This document shows positions 26,779 to 35,264 of a stretch of 64,000 nucleotides of DNA, piece by piece. The translations under genes and the position numbers were made by a program. The stretch comes from Myxococcales bacterium (GTDB lineage Bacteria > Myxococcota > Myxococcia > Myxococcales > Anaeromyxobacteraceae), in the NCBI GenBank assembly GCA_021806645.1, contig JAJZQX010000006.1, forward strand, positions 1-64,000. Reading direction: 5' to 3'. Position 1 is the stretch's first letter, and every line of letters begins with the position of its first letter. The notes beneath the pieces were generated by a model. That model saw nothing but the letters and a program-made list of their open reading frames with translations, made no database searches and was not told the DNA's origin.

Positions 26779-27549
26779 TCAGTCGTGCAGCTGCGCCAGC
26801 ACGCAGGTGATGTTGTCCACGCCGCCGGCCGCGTTGGCCGCGTCCACCAGGGCCTGCGCACCCGCCTTCAGGTCGCGCTGGTGCTGCCGGACGATCTCGG
26901 CGATCCGCTCGTCGGGCACCATGCCCGACAGGCCGTCGCAGCAGAGCAGGATCACGTCGCCGGCCCGCACCGGCTCGCGCCGCAGGTCGATCTCCACCTG
27001 CTCCTTCATGCCCAGCGCCCGCACGATGACGTTCTTGTGCGGGAAGTTCACGATCTCCTCCGGCGTGAGCCGGCGGGTCCGCAGGTAGTCGTTGAGGAGC
27101 GAGTGGTCCTCGGTGACCTGCCGGATCGACCCCTGCCGGAGCAGGTAGGCGCGGCTGTCGCCGACGTGGCCGATGATCACCGACTCGGCGCCCTTGTCGA
27201 AGTGGGCGCAGACCAGCGTGGTGCCCATGCCGCGCAGCTTCTCGTCGGTGCCGGATCGCTCGAGGATGCGCAGGTTGGCGAGCCGGATGCCCGTGAGCAG
27301 CCGGTTCTCGTCGAGCCGCCGCCCCGGCTCGCCGGCGAAGGGCCAGGTGGCCTCCTCGTCGCGCCCGGTGAGCCGGAAGAACTCGGCCAGCTCCTCGACG
27401 GCGATGCGCGAGGCCACCTCGCCGGAGGCGTGGCCCCCCATGCCGTCCGCGACGCAGTAGAGCTGCTCCTCGGGGAGGAGCAGGAAGGCGTCCTCGTTGT
27501 GGGCGCGCTTCCTCCCCACGTCGGTGGTGCCCGCCACGGTGATGCGCAT
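26779..27549 (-). CDS. PP2C-type Ser/Thr protein phosphatase
   Basis: 256-residue PPM/Stp1-like phosphatase. Metal-binding motifs in order: RAHNEDAFLLL (about 15-25), CVADGMGGHASGEVAS (about 32-47), GMGTTLVCAHFD, GHVGDSRAYLLR (about 127-138), TEDHS, CCDGLSGMVPDERI (about 204-217) and GGVDNITCVLAQL (about 242-254). This is the full bacterial PP2C set. It would reverse Ser/Thr kinase phosphorylation, abundant in myxobacteria; no kinase is adjacent. ATG at 27549. Confidence 0.95.
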   Translation of the reverse strand: MRITVAGTTDVGRKRAHNEDAFLLLPEEQLYCVADGMGGHASGEVASRIAVEELAEFFRLTGRDEEATWPFAGEPGRRLDENRLLTGIRLANLRILERSGTDEKLRGMGTTLVCAHFDKGAESVIIGHVGDSRAYLLRQGSIRQVTEDHSLLNDYLRTRRLTPEEIVNFPHKNVIVRALGMKEQVEIDLRREPVRAGDVILLCCDGLSGMVPDERIAEIVRQHQRDLKAGAQALVDAANAAGGVDNITCVLAQLHD

Positions 27550-27576
27550 TCAGAACCCCCGGTCGGGCGACACTAA

Positions 27577-27897
27577 TCGCGCCTCCAGCGCCGGTCAAAC
27601 GGCCAGATAACGCTCCACCGCGACTGGGGCGAGTTCGAGGACCGCGAGCTGCGCGGGGAGCACCAGCGGCTCCACCTCTTCACGGGCCGTTCGGCGACGA
27701 GCCTGTTCGACGTCCGGTTCCGGCCGGGCGACTGGCTGGTCTTCGGCCAGGAGCAGCGGGGCCTCCCCCCGGCGCTGCTCGACGCCTGGCCCGGACGGAA
27801 GGTTGCCATCCCCATGCGCCCGGGCCAGCGGAGCCTCGACCTCGCCGTGGCGGTCGGCGTGGCGATCTACGCTGCGTTTCATTCGATCCCGAAGTAG
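27577..27897 (+). pseudogene. 5'-truncated trmL (tRNA 2'-O-methyltransferase) relic
   Basis: After an in-frame TAA at 27574 the frame reads to a TAG at 27895 with no ATG, GTG or TTG before codon 79. The product would be the C-terminal two thirds of a TrmL-type SPOUT enzyme: RLHLFTGRSATSLFDV, FGQEQRGLPPALLDAW and the knot signature IPMRPGQRSLDLAVAVGVAIY. The N-terminal ~60 residues of a ~155-residue TrmL are missing, cut at the edge of the PP2C gene. The SAM-knot residues are intact, so loss may be recent; use of an unusual start such as ATA cannot be excluded. Confidence 0.7.
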
Positions 27898-27918
27898 GTT
27901 GAGGTAGGATGCCGCTCG

Positions 27919-29679
27919 ATGGGTCTCCTCGATCAGCCTGGCGATCTTTCACGCACGCCGTTGGCGGCGCTGCTGCTGGAGCTGCTCAACGTGCGCGCCG
28001 ACGGCGTGCTGGCGGTGGAGCACGGCGGCGGGACCTCGCGCCTCTGGTTTCGCACCGGCCAGCCGGTCGGGGCCCAGGTCGCCACCGGGTTCCGGCCGCT
28101 CGGCCTCCTGCTCCTGCAGGCCGGCAAGATCGACGTCGACGCCCTCTCGCGCAGCCTCTCGGAGCTGGCCACCAGGCGCCGGCCGCAGGGGGAGCTGCTG
28201 GTCGAGATGGGGGCGGTCTCGCCCCAGGACGTGGAGGCCGCGCTGTCGGAGCAGCAGACCGGCTACGTCACCGCCATCGCCACGCTCGGCGAAGGCGGCT
28301 TCTCCTTCGACGCCAGCCAGCCGGTGCCGGAGTGGACGCGCGGCATTCGCATCTCGCCGATGCGGACCATCATCGACGCGCTGGAGCAGCCGCAAGCCGG
28401 CGAGCTGGTGACCTCGGCGCTGCGGCCGGTGGCGCTCGGTGGCGTGCGCCTCGCCTCCGGCTATGTCGAGGTGGCGCCCGGCTTCGGCTGGAACCGGGCC
28501 GAGCGGACGCTGGTGGCCCGGCTGGAGCACCCGGTCTCGCTGGAGTTCTTCTTCGGCGCCGAGGAGGGGGTGGCGCCGGAGCGGGCCCGGGCCATCCTCG
28601 CCGGCCTGCTCCTGCTCGGGCTGGCGGTCTCCTCGGTGGAGTCGCCCAGGCCGACCGGCGACACCAGTCCCGGGCTGACGCTGGCCGGCGTGGCCGCCGC
28701 GTCGCTCCTCCAGGACGAGCCGGTTGCCGAGGCCGACCTCGCCGGCTCCACGCCGCTTCCGGCGCGGCCACCGGCGCCGCGTACGCCGGCGCCGACCGGT
28801 TCGGTCTCGCCGGGCTCGCCGGCCGTTCCGCTCAAGCGCAGCGATCCCGCCGAGGCGCGCGCGCGGCGGCAGCGGCTGCTGGCCAAGGCGATGCAGAACA
28901 TGGGCGTCGGGCCGTTCAACCGGCCTCCGGACGCGGCCGCCGCGACGCCGGTCGCCGGATCGACCAGCCGGCCGCCGGGCTCCACCGCCGCCAACCCGGC
29001 CGACGCCGCGCTCCGCCGGGCGCTGCGGGAGATCGCGCCGCGCGCCAGCGAGGAGAGCTTCTTCGCCCGGCTCGGCCTTCCCGAGACCGCCGGGCGAGAT
29101 GACGTGAAGGCGGCCTTCCTCGCGCTGGCCCGCCAGTTCCACCCCGACCTCTTCGCCGGGCCGGCCATGGCAGACCTGCAGGAGACGGTGCGCGGTTTCT
29201 TCGCCGCGGTGAACGAGGCCTACCAGGCGCTCTCGGACGACAGGCGTCGGGCCGAGCACCTGGCGGTGCTAAAGAGCGGAGGGACGACCAACCCGCAGCG
29301 GACCGAGGCGGCCAAGGTCGACTTCCAGAAGGGGGAGGCCTGCATGCGGACGCGGGACTACGCCCGCGCCCGGGGCTTCCTCGAGTCGGCGGCCAGGGCC
29401 GATCCGCGGGGCGAGTACAAGGCGGCGCTGGCCATGAGCCTGGTCGTGGACGCCGCCGGCAGGGACCTGGCCCGCGCCCGCACCCTCATCGACGCGGCGC
29501 TCGCCAACCCGGGCAACGACCGGGTCCACTTCGCCGCCGGCGTGGTGGCGCGCGAGGAGGGGAACGAAGGCGAGGCCGAGCGGCAGTTCCGCGCCGCCGT
29601 CACGGCCAACCCGCGCAACGCCGAGGCCCGGCGAGCCCTGAAGGTGCTGGAGGGGCGCCGGGGCCAGGGGCGTCATTAG
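27919..29679 (+). CDS. DUF4388 / J-domain / TPR protein
   Basis: 586 residues. N-terminal DUF4388 (PATAN-like) domain at about 5-130 (LAALLLELLNVRADGVLAVEHGG...), then a Pro/Ala-rich linker (about 245-370), a DnaJ-like J domain at about 379-447 with the diagnostic HPD (ALARQFHPDLF), and TPR-like helices to the end (YARARGFLESAARADP, NEGEAERQFRAAVTANP). J domains stimulate Hsp70 ATPase; DUF4388 proteins are common signalling parts in Myxococcota. The combination suggests a DnaK co-chaperone linked to signalling, which is inference. Adjacent to a response regulator with the same DUF4388 domain. Confidence 0.85.
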   Translation: MGLLDQPGDLSRTPLAALLLELLNVRADGVLAVEHGGGTSRLWFRTGQPVGAQVATGFRPLGLLLLQAGKIDVDALSRSLSELATRRRPQGELLVEMGAVSPQDVEAALSEQQTGYVTAIATLGEGGFSFDASQPVPEWTRGIRISPMRTIIDALEQPQAGELVTSALRPVALGGVRLASGYVEVAPGFGWNRAERTLVARLEHPVSLEFFFGAEEGVAPERARAILAGLLLLGLAVSSVESPRPTGDTSPGLTLAGVAAASLLQDEPVAEADLAGSTPLPARPPAPRTPAPTGSVSPGSPAVPLKRSDPAEARARRQRLLAKAMQNMGVGPFNRPPDAAAATPVAGSTSRPPGSTAANPADAALRRALREIAPRASEESFFARLGLPETAGRDDVKAAFLALARQFHPDLFAGPAMADLQETVRGFFAAVNEAYQALSDDRRRAEHLAVLKSGGTTNPQRTEAAKVDFQKGEACMRTRDYARARGFLESAARADPRGEYKAALAMSLVVDAAGRDLARARTLIDAALANPGNDRVHFAAGVVAREEGNEGEAERQFRAAVTANPRNAEARRALKVLEGRRGQGRH

Positions 29680-29775
29680 GCGCCTGTCGCCCACCTTGAC
29701 TCAAGGCCCGAGGTACGGCGTGATCGCCCGGATCTCCGTTCCCCACCCCCCGGCTCCCACGGAAAGGTTTTCCGC

Positions 29776-31983
29776 TTGGCCAAGCAGCACCTGCTCCTCG
29801 TCGACGGCGACCCGAAGTCGCTGCGGGTCATGGAGGTCAGCCTCCGCAAGGCCGGCTTCTCGGTGACCACCGCCGTCCACGGCCGTGACGCGCTGGAGCG
29901 CTGCGAGGTCACTCCGCCGGATCTCATCCTCTCCGACACCAAGATGCCGGAGATGGACGGGTTCGAGCTCTGCCGGCGGCTCAAGCACGACGACCGGTTC
30001 CGCGGCATCCCCTTCATCTTCCTGACCGGCCAGAAGTCGGTGGAGTACAAGGTGAAGGGGCTCGAGCTGGGAGTCGAGGATTACCTCACCAAGCCGATCT
30101 ACATCAAGGAGATCGTCACCCGGGTGAAGCTCCTCCTCGACAAGCGGGAGAAGGAGCGGCTCGAGAAGAAGGACCTGCGGGCCAGCTTCAGCGGCAACCT
30201 CTCCGACATGGGCGTGGTGGACCTGGTCCAGACGCTGGAGATGGGCAAGAAGTCGGGCGCCCTCCACATCACCGGCCCCACCGGCGAGGCCGCGGTGGCC
30301 TACTTCCGGGACGGGCGGGTGCTCGACTGCGAGCTGGGCAAGGTGACCGGCGAGAACGCCTTCTACCGGCTGCTCAACTGGCAGGAGGGGGAGTTCGCCA
30401 TCGAGTTCCGTCCCATCGAGCGGGCGGAGCGGATCCCGTTCTCGACGCAGGGGCTGCTGATGGAGGGGATGCGCCGCATCGACGAGTGGGGGCGGATCGT
30501 CGAGCAGTTGCCGGCGCTCGACCACGTCTTCGAGCTGGACTACGGCCTGCTGGCGGACCGGCTCTCCGAGATCCCCGACGACGTCAACACCCTCTTGCGG
30601 CTCTTCGACGGGCGGCGCAGCCTCGGCCGCATCATCGAGGAGGCCGACTACGGCGACCTCGCCGCGGCCGGCGTCATCTCCAAGCTCTTCTTCGAGCGGA
30701 TCATCCGCGAGGTGGAGCCGCCGCCCGCGGCGCTGGAGCCGGCCATGACCCCGATCCCGGGCGGCCTGCCGGCCTTCAAGCCGCAGCCCATCCCGTCACC
30801 GGACCAGTCGCGGGTCGATTGGTTCGCCGGACCGGCGTCGCCACCCGGCGCCGGCGAAGCCCCGCCGCCGATCGACGAGTACGAGCCGCCGCCCGCCCTG
30901 GAGTCCGAGCCCTCCGCCCTGGAGTCCGAGCCGTCCGCCCTGGAGTCCGAGCCGTCCGCCCTGGAGTCCGAGCCGTCCGCCCCGCCGGCGATTCCGGCGA
31001 TTCCGATTGGTCCGGCGCCGGCCTACCGGTCGCCCAGCCACTTCTCGCTGCCCGTGCCGGTGCCCGGCTCGATCCCGCCGCCGCCGTCGTTTGGCGGCCC
31101 GCCGACCGAGACCCTGCGCCACTTCGCGCTCGACCAGGGGACCGCCCGGTACCAGGCGGCGTCGCGGGCCGAGGCCGGTGGACCTTCCGTCGAACCCACG
31201 CCGCCGGCACCGGTCCAGGACCCGCCGAGGGAGCCGGTCGCCGCCCACGCATCGAGGCCCGCGTCGCCAGCCAGGCCGGCCCCGCCGCCGGAAGAGGAGG
31301 AGGAGCCGCCCCGTAGATCGCGTGCGCCGCTGTTCGCGCTCCTGCTGGTCCTGGTGGCTGGCGCCGTCGGGGCGCTGCTCTGGTCCGGTGGCCAGGAGGG
31401 CGCGACGCCAGGGCCCCAGGTCGTGGCCGGGCCCGCGGCGCCGGCACCCGAACCCAGGCAGGCCGCCCCGCCGGCCGCCGCGCCCGGTGCGCCGGAGCCC
31501 GCCGCCACCGTGTCGGCTCCGGAAGCGGTGGAGCCGAGGGCGAAGACCAGGGGGACGCCCGCCAGGCCCGGGAGGCCCGTCGTGCCGGCGGCGCCCCGGC
31601 CAGCGGTAGACCTCGCGACGCCCGCCGAGAAGGCGCGGAAGCTGGTCACCAGCGCCGAGAAGAAGTACGAGCGGGGCGACTTCGCCGGGGCGGTGGCCGA
31701 GTTCCGCCGTTCGCTGGCAGTCAAGGCGACGCCCTCCGGCCTGGTCGGGCTGGCGCGAGCCCAGTACGACTCCAACCAGACCGCCGAGGCGCTCAAGGTC
31801 CTGGAGACCGCCCAGAAGACCGATCCAAGGTACGCCCCGACCTACCTGCTGCTCGGCGAGATCCAGCAGGGGGAGGGGCGGCTGGCGCAGGCCAAGGCCT
31901 CCTACCAGCGCTTCCTCCAGCTGCAGCCCACCGGCGAGCAGGCCCGCGCCGTTCGCGAGATCATCGCCAAGCAGCTCCGGTGA
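29776..31983 (+). CDS. response regulator with DUF4388, TM helix and TPR
   Basis: 735 residues. CheY-like receiver (about 5-120) with phospho-acceptor Asp54 in [13 protein letters not shown] and Lys in [11 protein letters not shown]4388 domain (about 130-330, [20 protein letters not shown]); Pro/Ser-rich linker with four ALESEPS repeats (about 375-402); one transmembrane helix (about 516-535, [20 protein letters not shown]); C-terminal TPRs (about 620-735). TTG start at 29776, chosen because the receiver begins there and GGAAAGG lies upstream. A receiver and TPR on opposite sides of a membrane helix is unusual. The stop overlaps the tsaD start. Confidence 0.87.
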   Translation: MAKQHLLLVDGDPKSLRVMEVSLRKAGFSVTTAVHGRDALERCEVTPPDLILSDTKMPEMDGFELCRRLKHDDRFRGIPFIFLTGQKSVEYKVKGLELGVEDYLTKPIYIKEIVTRVKLLLDKREKERLEKKDLRASFSGNLSDMGVVDLVQTLEMGKKSGALHITGPTGEAAVAYFRDGRVLDCELGKVTGENAFYRLLNWQEGEFAIEFRPIERAERIPFSTQGLLMEGMRRIDEWGRIVEQLPALDHVFELDYGLLADRLSEIPDDVNTLLRLFDGRRSLGRIIEEADYGDLAAAGVISKLFFERIIREVEPPPAALEPAMTPIPGGLPAFKPQPIPSPDQSRVDWFAGPASPPGAGEAPPPIDEYEPPPALESEPSALESEPSALESEPSALESEPSAPPAIPAIPIGPAPAYRSPSHFSLPVPVPGSIPPPPSFGGPPTETLRHFALDQGTARYQAASRAEAGGPSVEPTPPAPVQDPPREPVAAHASRPASPARPAPPPEEEEEPPRRSRAPLFALLLVLVAGAVGALLWSGGQEGATPGPQVVAGPAAPAPEPRQAAPPAAAPGAPEPAATVSAPEAVEPRAKTRGTPARPGRPVVPAAPRPAVDLATPAEKARKLVTSAEKKYERGDFAGAVAEFRRSLAVKATPSGLVGLARAQYDSNQTAEALKVLETAQKTDPRYAPTYLLLGEIQQGEGRLAQAKASYQRFLQLQPTGEQARAVREIIAKQLR
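30898..30981 (+). repeat. four 21-bp in-frame tandem repeats
   Basis: The unit CTGGAGTCCGAGCCGTCCGCC occurs four times without gaps (first copy differs by one base) and encodes four ALESEPS-type heptads in the linker of the response-regulator protein. As coding repeats of near-identical DNA they may vary in number between strains. Confidence 0.9.
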
Positions 31984-32981
31984 GGGTCCTCGGCATCGAG
32001 ACCAGCTGCGACGAGACCGCCGCCGCCGTGGTGGAAGACGGGCGGCGTGCCCTCTCCGACGTGGTGGCGACGCAGATCGAGATCCACCGCCGCTTCGGCG
32101 GCGTGGTGCCGGAGCTGGCCAGCCGCAACCACGTGGTGCAGGTGATGCCGGTCATCGACCAGGCGCTCTCCAGCGCCGGCGGGCCGGGAGCCATCGACGC
32201 CATCGCAGTGACCAGCGGACCGGGGCTGGTGGGGGCGCTGCTGGTGGGCGTGCAGGTGGCCAAGGCGCTGGCGCAGGCCTGGGAGAAGCCGCTGGTGGGG
32301 GTGAACCACCTGGAGGGGCACCTGCTGGCGGCCTTCCTCGGAGAGACCCCGCCCGGGTTTCCCTTCCTCGGCCTGGTGGTCTCGGGTGGCCACACCTCGC
32401 TCTACCTGGCGCGCGGGTTCGGCGACTACCGGCTGCTCGGCCGGACCCGCGACGACGCCGCCGGCGAGGCCTTCGACAAGGGGGCCAAGCTGCTCGGCCT
32501 GCCTTACCCAGGAGGCGTGGCCATCGACCAGCTGGCCCGGGGGGGCGATCGACTGGCCGTCAAGTTCCCGCGCGCTGTGGTCAAGGGAGCCGACCTCGAC
32601 TTCAGCTTCAGCGGCCTGAAGACGGCGCTGCTCCACCGGGTGCAGAAGCACGGCGTGCCGGAGGGACAGGGGCTCGCCGACCTGTGCGCCAGCTACCAGG
32701 AGGCCATCGTGGGGGCGCTGGTCCATAAGGCCTTCCGGGCGGCGCGCCGCTTCCAGCTGCCGCGGCTGGTGCTGGCCGGCGGCGTGGCCGCCAACAGCCG
32801 GCTGCGGGCGGCGGCGGTCGAGCAGGCGGCCGAGTACGACGACTTGGAGGTGATCGTGCCGCCGGTGAAGCTCTGCACCGACAACGCCGCCATGATCGCC
32901 GTGGCCGGCACCCACGCCCTCGAGCGCGGCCTGCGAGCCGGCGCCGACCTCAACGCCGACCCGGCCTGGCGGCTGCAGTGA
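31980..32981 (+). CDS. tsaD: tRNA N6-threonylcarbamoyltransferase TsaD
   Basis: 333 residues, normal size for TsaD, which transfers threonylcarbamoyl to A37 of ANN-decoding tRNAs. Signatures: [14 protein letters not shown] (about 5-18), metal ligands in NHLEGHL (about 109-115), [31 protein letters not shown] and [13 protein letters not shown] at 31980 within GTGA overlapping the previous stop; its own stop overlaps rsmA. Confidence 0.96.
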   Translation: MRVLGIETSCDETAAAVVEDGRRALSDVVATQIEIHRRFGGVVPELASRNHVVQVMPVIDQALSSAGGPGAIDAIAVTSGPGLVGALLVGVQVAKALAQAWEKPLVGVNHLEGHLLAAFLGETPPGFPFLGLVVSGGHTSLYLARGFGDYRLLGRTRDDAAGEAFDKGAKLLGLPYPGGVAIDQLARGGDRLAVKFPRAVVKGADLDFSFSGLKTALLHRVQKHGVPEGQGLADLCASYQEAIVGALVHKAFRAARRFQLPRLVLAGGVAANSRLRAAAVEQAAEYDDLEVIVPPVKLCTDNAAMIAVAGTHALERGLRAGADLNADPAWRLQ

Positions 32982-33829
32982 CGGACCGGGCCTACCCCTC
33001 TCCCCGCGCCCTGCTCGGCACGTACGGGCTGCGCGCCAAGAAGAGCTGGGGGCAGAACTTCCTCGGCGACGAGGCGGTGCTCGACGACATCGCCCGGCTG
33101 GCGGCACCCGCGCCCGGGACGCGGGTGGTGGAGCTGGGGGCGGGGCTCGGCCACCTGACGGCGCGGCTGCTGGCGCGCGGCGCGGTGGTCACGGCCGTGG
33201 AGCGCGACCGCGACATGGCCCGGGTGCTGCGCGGCGAGCTGGGCGACCAGGTGACGCTGGTCGAGGCCGACGCCGCGCGCTTCGACTACGCCACGGTGGT
33301 GGGGGCCGGGGAGCGGCTCTCGGTGGTGGGCAACCTGCCGTACCACCTCACCTCGCCGATCCTCTTCTCGCTCCTGGGCCAGCTCGAGCACGTGGCGCGC
33401 GCCACCTTCCTGGTGCAGCGCGAGGTGGCCGAGCGGCTTGGGGCGGAGCCGGGCCAGAAGGACTGGGGGATCCTCTCGGTCTTCCTGCAGCGCGAGGCCG
33501 AGGTCTCGGTGGAGCGGATCGTCCCGCCCAGCGCCTTCTTCCCCCCGCCGAAGATCCACTCGGCGGTGATCCACGCGCTCTTCCGGCCGCCACGGCCAGG
33601 CTGCGAGGTGCTGGACGTGGCCCGCTTCCGCACGCTGGTGAAGGGCGGCTTCGCGCAGCGGCGCAAGACGCTCAAGAACGCCCTGGAGGCGTCGCGGCTG
33701 GCGCCTGCGGAGCGGCTCCGGGGCGCGCTCGAGGCGGCCGGGATCGACGGGCGCCGGCGAGGCGAGACGCTGACCATCGCCGAGTGGGCGGCGCTGGAGC
33801 GCGCGCTCGGGCCCGTCGAACCTGCGTGA
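32978..33829 (+). CDS. rsmA: 16S rRNA dimethyladenosine transferase
   Basis: 283-residue KsgA/RsmA that dimethylates the two adjacent adenines in the 3' end of 16S rRNA. SAM-binding motif I VVELGAGLGHLT (about 47-58), motif IV NLPYHLTSP (about 116-124) and KSWGQNFL near the N-terminus. GTG start overlaps the tsaD stop by four bases, giving a coupled tsaD-rsmA pair, two RNA-modification genes. Confidence 0.96.
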   Translation: MTDRAYPSPRALLGTYGLRAKKSWGQNFLGDEAVLDDIARLAAPAPGTRVVELGAGLGHLTARLLARGAVVTAVERDRDMARVLRGELGDQVTLVEADAARFDYATVVGAGERLSVVGNLPYHLTSPILFSLLGQLEHVARATFLVQREVAERLGAEPGQKDWGILSVFLQREAEVSVERIVPPSAFFPPPKIHSAVIHALFRPPRPGCEVLDVARFRTLVKGGFAQRRKTLKNALEASRLAPAERLRGALEAAGIDGRRRGETLTIAEWAALERALGPVEPA

Positions 33830-33836
33830 AGAGGGC

Positions 33837-33910
33837 CACGGACGCCCGCCCCGACCCGTTGCCGCCATCGCCCCGCCCCGACCAACCCCACCCTCGGACG
33901 GGCGTCCGTG
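33837..33910. repeat. long-loop inverted repeat after rsmA
   Basis: CACGGACGCCCG (33837-33848) and CGGGCGTCCGTG (33899-33910) form a perfect 12-bp stem with a 50-base, strikingly C-rich, G-poor loop on the plus strand. It lies between the convergent stops of rsmA and the small gene at 33925. An A-run follows on the plus strand, i.e. U residues precede the stem for minus-strand transcripts, so it is not a standard intrinsic terminator for either direction. Confidence 0.6.
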
Positions 33911-33924
33911 AAAAACGAAAAGAG

Positions 33925-34230
33925 CTACAGCCCCCCGCCACGCGCCGTGGCGAGCAGGAGCCCCATGTTGCGCGCGCCGTTCTCGCCGAGGTACCGGCGG
34001 AAGGCGGTGGCGTCGAGCCGCATCGACCGGATGGTGGCGGCGACCACCTGGTCGTAGCTGAGCGCGGTCGGCTTCCTCAGCTCGAGCGCGATCTTCAGGA
34101 TGGCGCGGTGGTAGGACGGGTCGATCCCGTCCGGTGGAACCACCGCGGGCCGCCGCGGCGTCCTTGCCCGCTCGACCACCTCCGCCCGCGCCGCCGCGAT
34201 CCTCACCACCGACTTTCGTTCCACCGGCAT
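33925..34230 (-). CDS. small protein of unknown function
   Basis: 101 residues from ATG 34230, which has GGAGG about eight bases upstream; a TTG start 33 bases earlier is less likely. Basic N-terminus (MPVERKSVVRIAAARAEVVER), then a well-ordered helical C-terminus (YHRAILKIALELRKPTALSYDQVV, TIRSMRLDATAFRRYLGENGARNMGLLL). The composition looks truly coding and the helical part looks conserved, but I do not recognise the family. Standing alone and divergent from the kinase gene, it could be a nucleic-acid-binding regulator; that is a guess. Confidence 0.6.
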   Translation of the reverse strand: MPVERKSVVRIAAARAEVVERARTPRRPAVVPPDGIDPSYHRAILKIALELRKPTALSYDQVVAATIRSMRLDATAFRRYLGENGARNMGLLLATARGGGL

Positions 34231-34371
34231 CCTGACCGCCTCCGGAGCTGACGCTCCATCCAACGAGGGGGAACGATACGTTTGGTGATCGGCGGAGTCA
34301 AGGAGACGCCATATCGATCAAAAGGATCCGTAAGAACAGCACGATACGTGACGTCATCGAATCCGTTACCG

Positions 34372-34385
34372 TGATCCATGGATCA
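34372..34385. promoter_or_regulatory. 14-bp perfect palindrome in divergent intergenic region
   Basis: TGATCCATGGATCA is perfectly palindromic and sits about 103 bp upstream of the deoxynucleoside kinase, in a 258-bp divergent gap (34231-34488) that is visibly more AT-rich than its surroundings. The same gap holds TGACGTCA near 34349 and related GGATCCGTAA / GAATCCGTTA words, suggesting a regulator-binding region. No regulator can be named. Confidence 0.4.
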
Positions 34386-34488
34386 TGGACCCGCGATCCT
34401 GCTGTCAGGTCAGGCGCGAGGGCACCGAGGCCAGGCCATTCCGCCGTTCCATCGGCGGTCTCCTTTGGTACTCTCGACTCATCGCTCC

Positions 34489-35142
34489 ATGACGCAGACC
34501 GACCGGCCCCGATACATCGCCATCGAAGGCCCGATCGGCGTCGGGAAGACCACGCTCGCCCAGATCCTGGCCGAGCGAGCCGGCGCGCGGCTGGTGCTCG
34601 AACCGGTCGAGGAGAACCCCTTCCTCCCCCAGTTCTACGACGACGCCCGGAAGTACGCCTTCCAGACGCAGCTCTTCTTCCTGCTCTCGCGCTTCCAGCA
34701 GCAGCAGGCGCTCCACCAGCAGGAGCTGTTCACGACCAGTACGATCGCGGACTACCTCTTCGCCAAGGACCGCATCTTCGCGGCGCTGACGCTCGACCCG
34801 AACGAGCTGGCGCTCTACGACCGGCTCTACGGCGCGCTCGGGCCGCGGGTGGTGAAGCCGGACCTGGTGATCTACCTGCAGGCGCGGGTCGAGGTGCTGC
34901 TGCAGCGGATCAAGCGGCGCGGGCGCGCCTACGAGCGGCAGATCGACCCGAACTACGTCGAGATGCTGGCGACCGGCTACAACGACTTCTTCTTCCACTA
35001 CGAGGACACCCCGTTGCTGGTGGTCAACAGCAGCGACATCGACCTGGTGAACTCGGGCGAGGACGTCGATGCGCTCGCCACCGTGATCCGCCGCCACCGG
35101 AAGGGGACGCAGCACTACCTCCCGGGGAAGAGCCGGGCTTGA
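34489..35142 (+). CDS. deoxynucleoside kinase
   Basis: 217-residue dNK/TK2-type kinase. P-loop GPIGVGKTT (about 14-22), substrate-site EENPFLPQFYDD (about 40-51) and YAFQTQLFFLLSRFQQQ, and LID-like RIKRRGRAYERQI with catalytic Arg residues. It phosphorylates deoxynucleosides for salvage; base specificity cannot be read directly. ATG at 34489 chosen because the fold starts with RYIAIEG; an in-frame upstream ATG at 34378 lies inside the palindrome and is less likely. Confidence 0.9.
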   Translation: MTQTDRPRYIAIEGPIGVGKTTLAQILAERAGARLVLEPVEENPFLPQFYDDARKYAFQTQLFFLLSRFQQQQALHQQELFTTSTIADYLFAKDRIFAALTLDPNELALYDRLYGALGPRVVKPDLVIYLQARVEVLLQRIKRRGRAYERQIDPNYVEMLATGYNDFFFHYEDTPLLVVNSSDIDLVNSGEDVDALATVIRRHRKGTQHYLPGKSRA

Positions 35143-35151
35143 GGGAGATCG

Positions 35152-35186
35152 CGCGCCGGCTTGACGCGGCGCGTAGGTGACTTTTC
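35152..35186 (+). terminator. intrinsic terminator after deoxynucleoside kinase
   Basis: CGCGCCG (35152-35158) and CGGCGCG (35167-35173) form a 7-bp GC stem with an 8-base loop, followed after a few bases by CTTTTCT. It begins about 10 bp after the kinase stop and precedes panB. Confidence 0.5.
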
Positions 35187-35264
35187 TGCCACGGCGGAGC
35201 TAGATTTCGCCTTCACCCCTTCCAACGGGTGGGACCCCGCGAGGGGCCTGCACCGGAGGTCGGC

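Noticed and set aside
30898-30981. Regular short repeats considered as a CRISPR array
   Set aside because: Units are contiguous with no spacers and are in frame inside a protein linker. No CRISPR-like array or cas gene was seen in the window.
34378-34488. Longer start for the deoxynucleoside kinase at the ATG in TGATCCATGGATCA
   Set aside because: The extra 37 residues have no family match, there is no ribosome-binding site, and the ATG is part of a palindrome; kinases of this type begin just before RYIAIEG.
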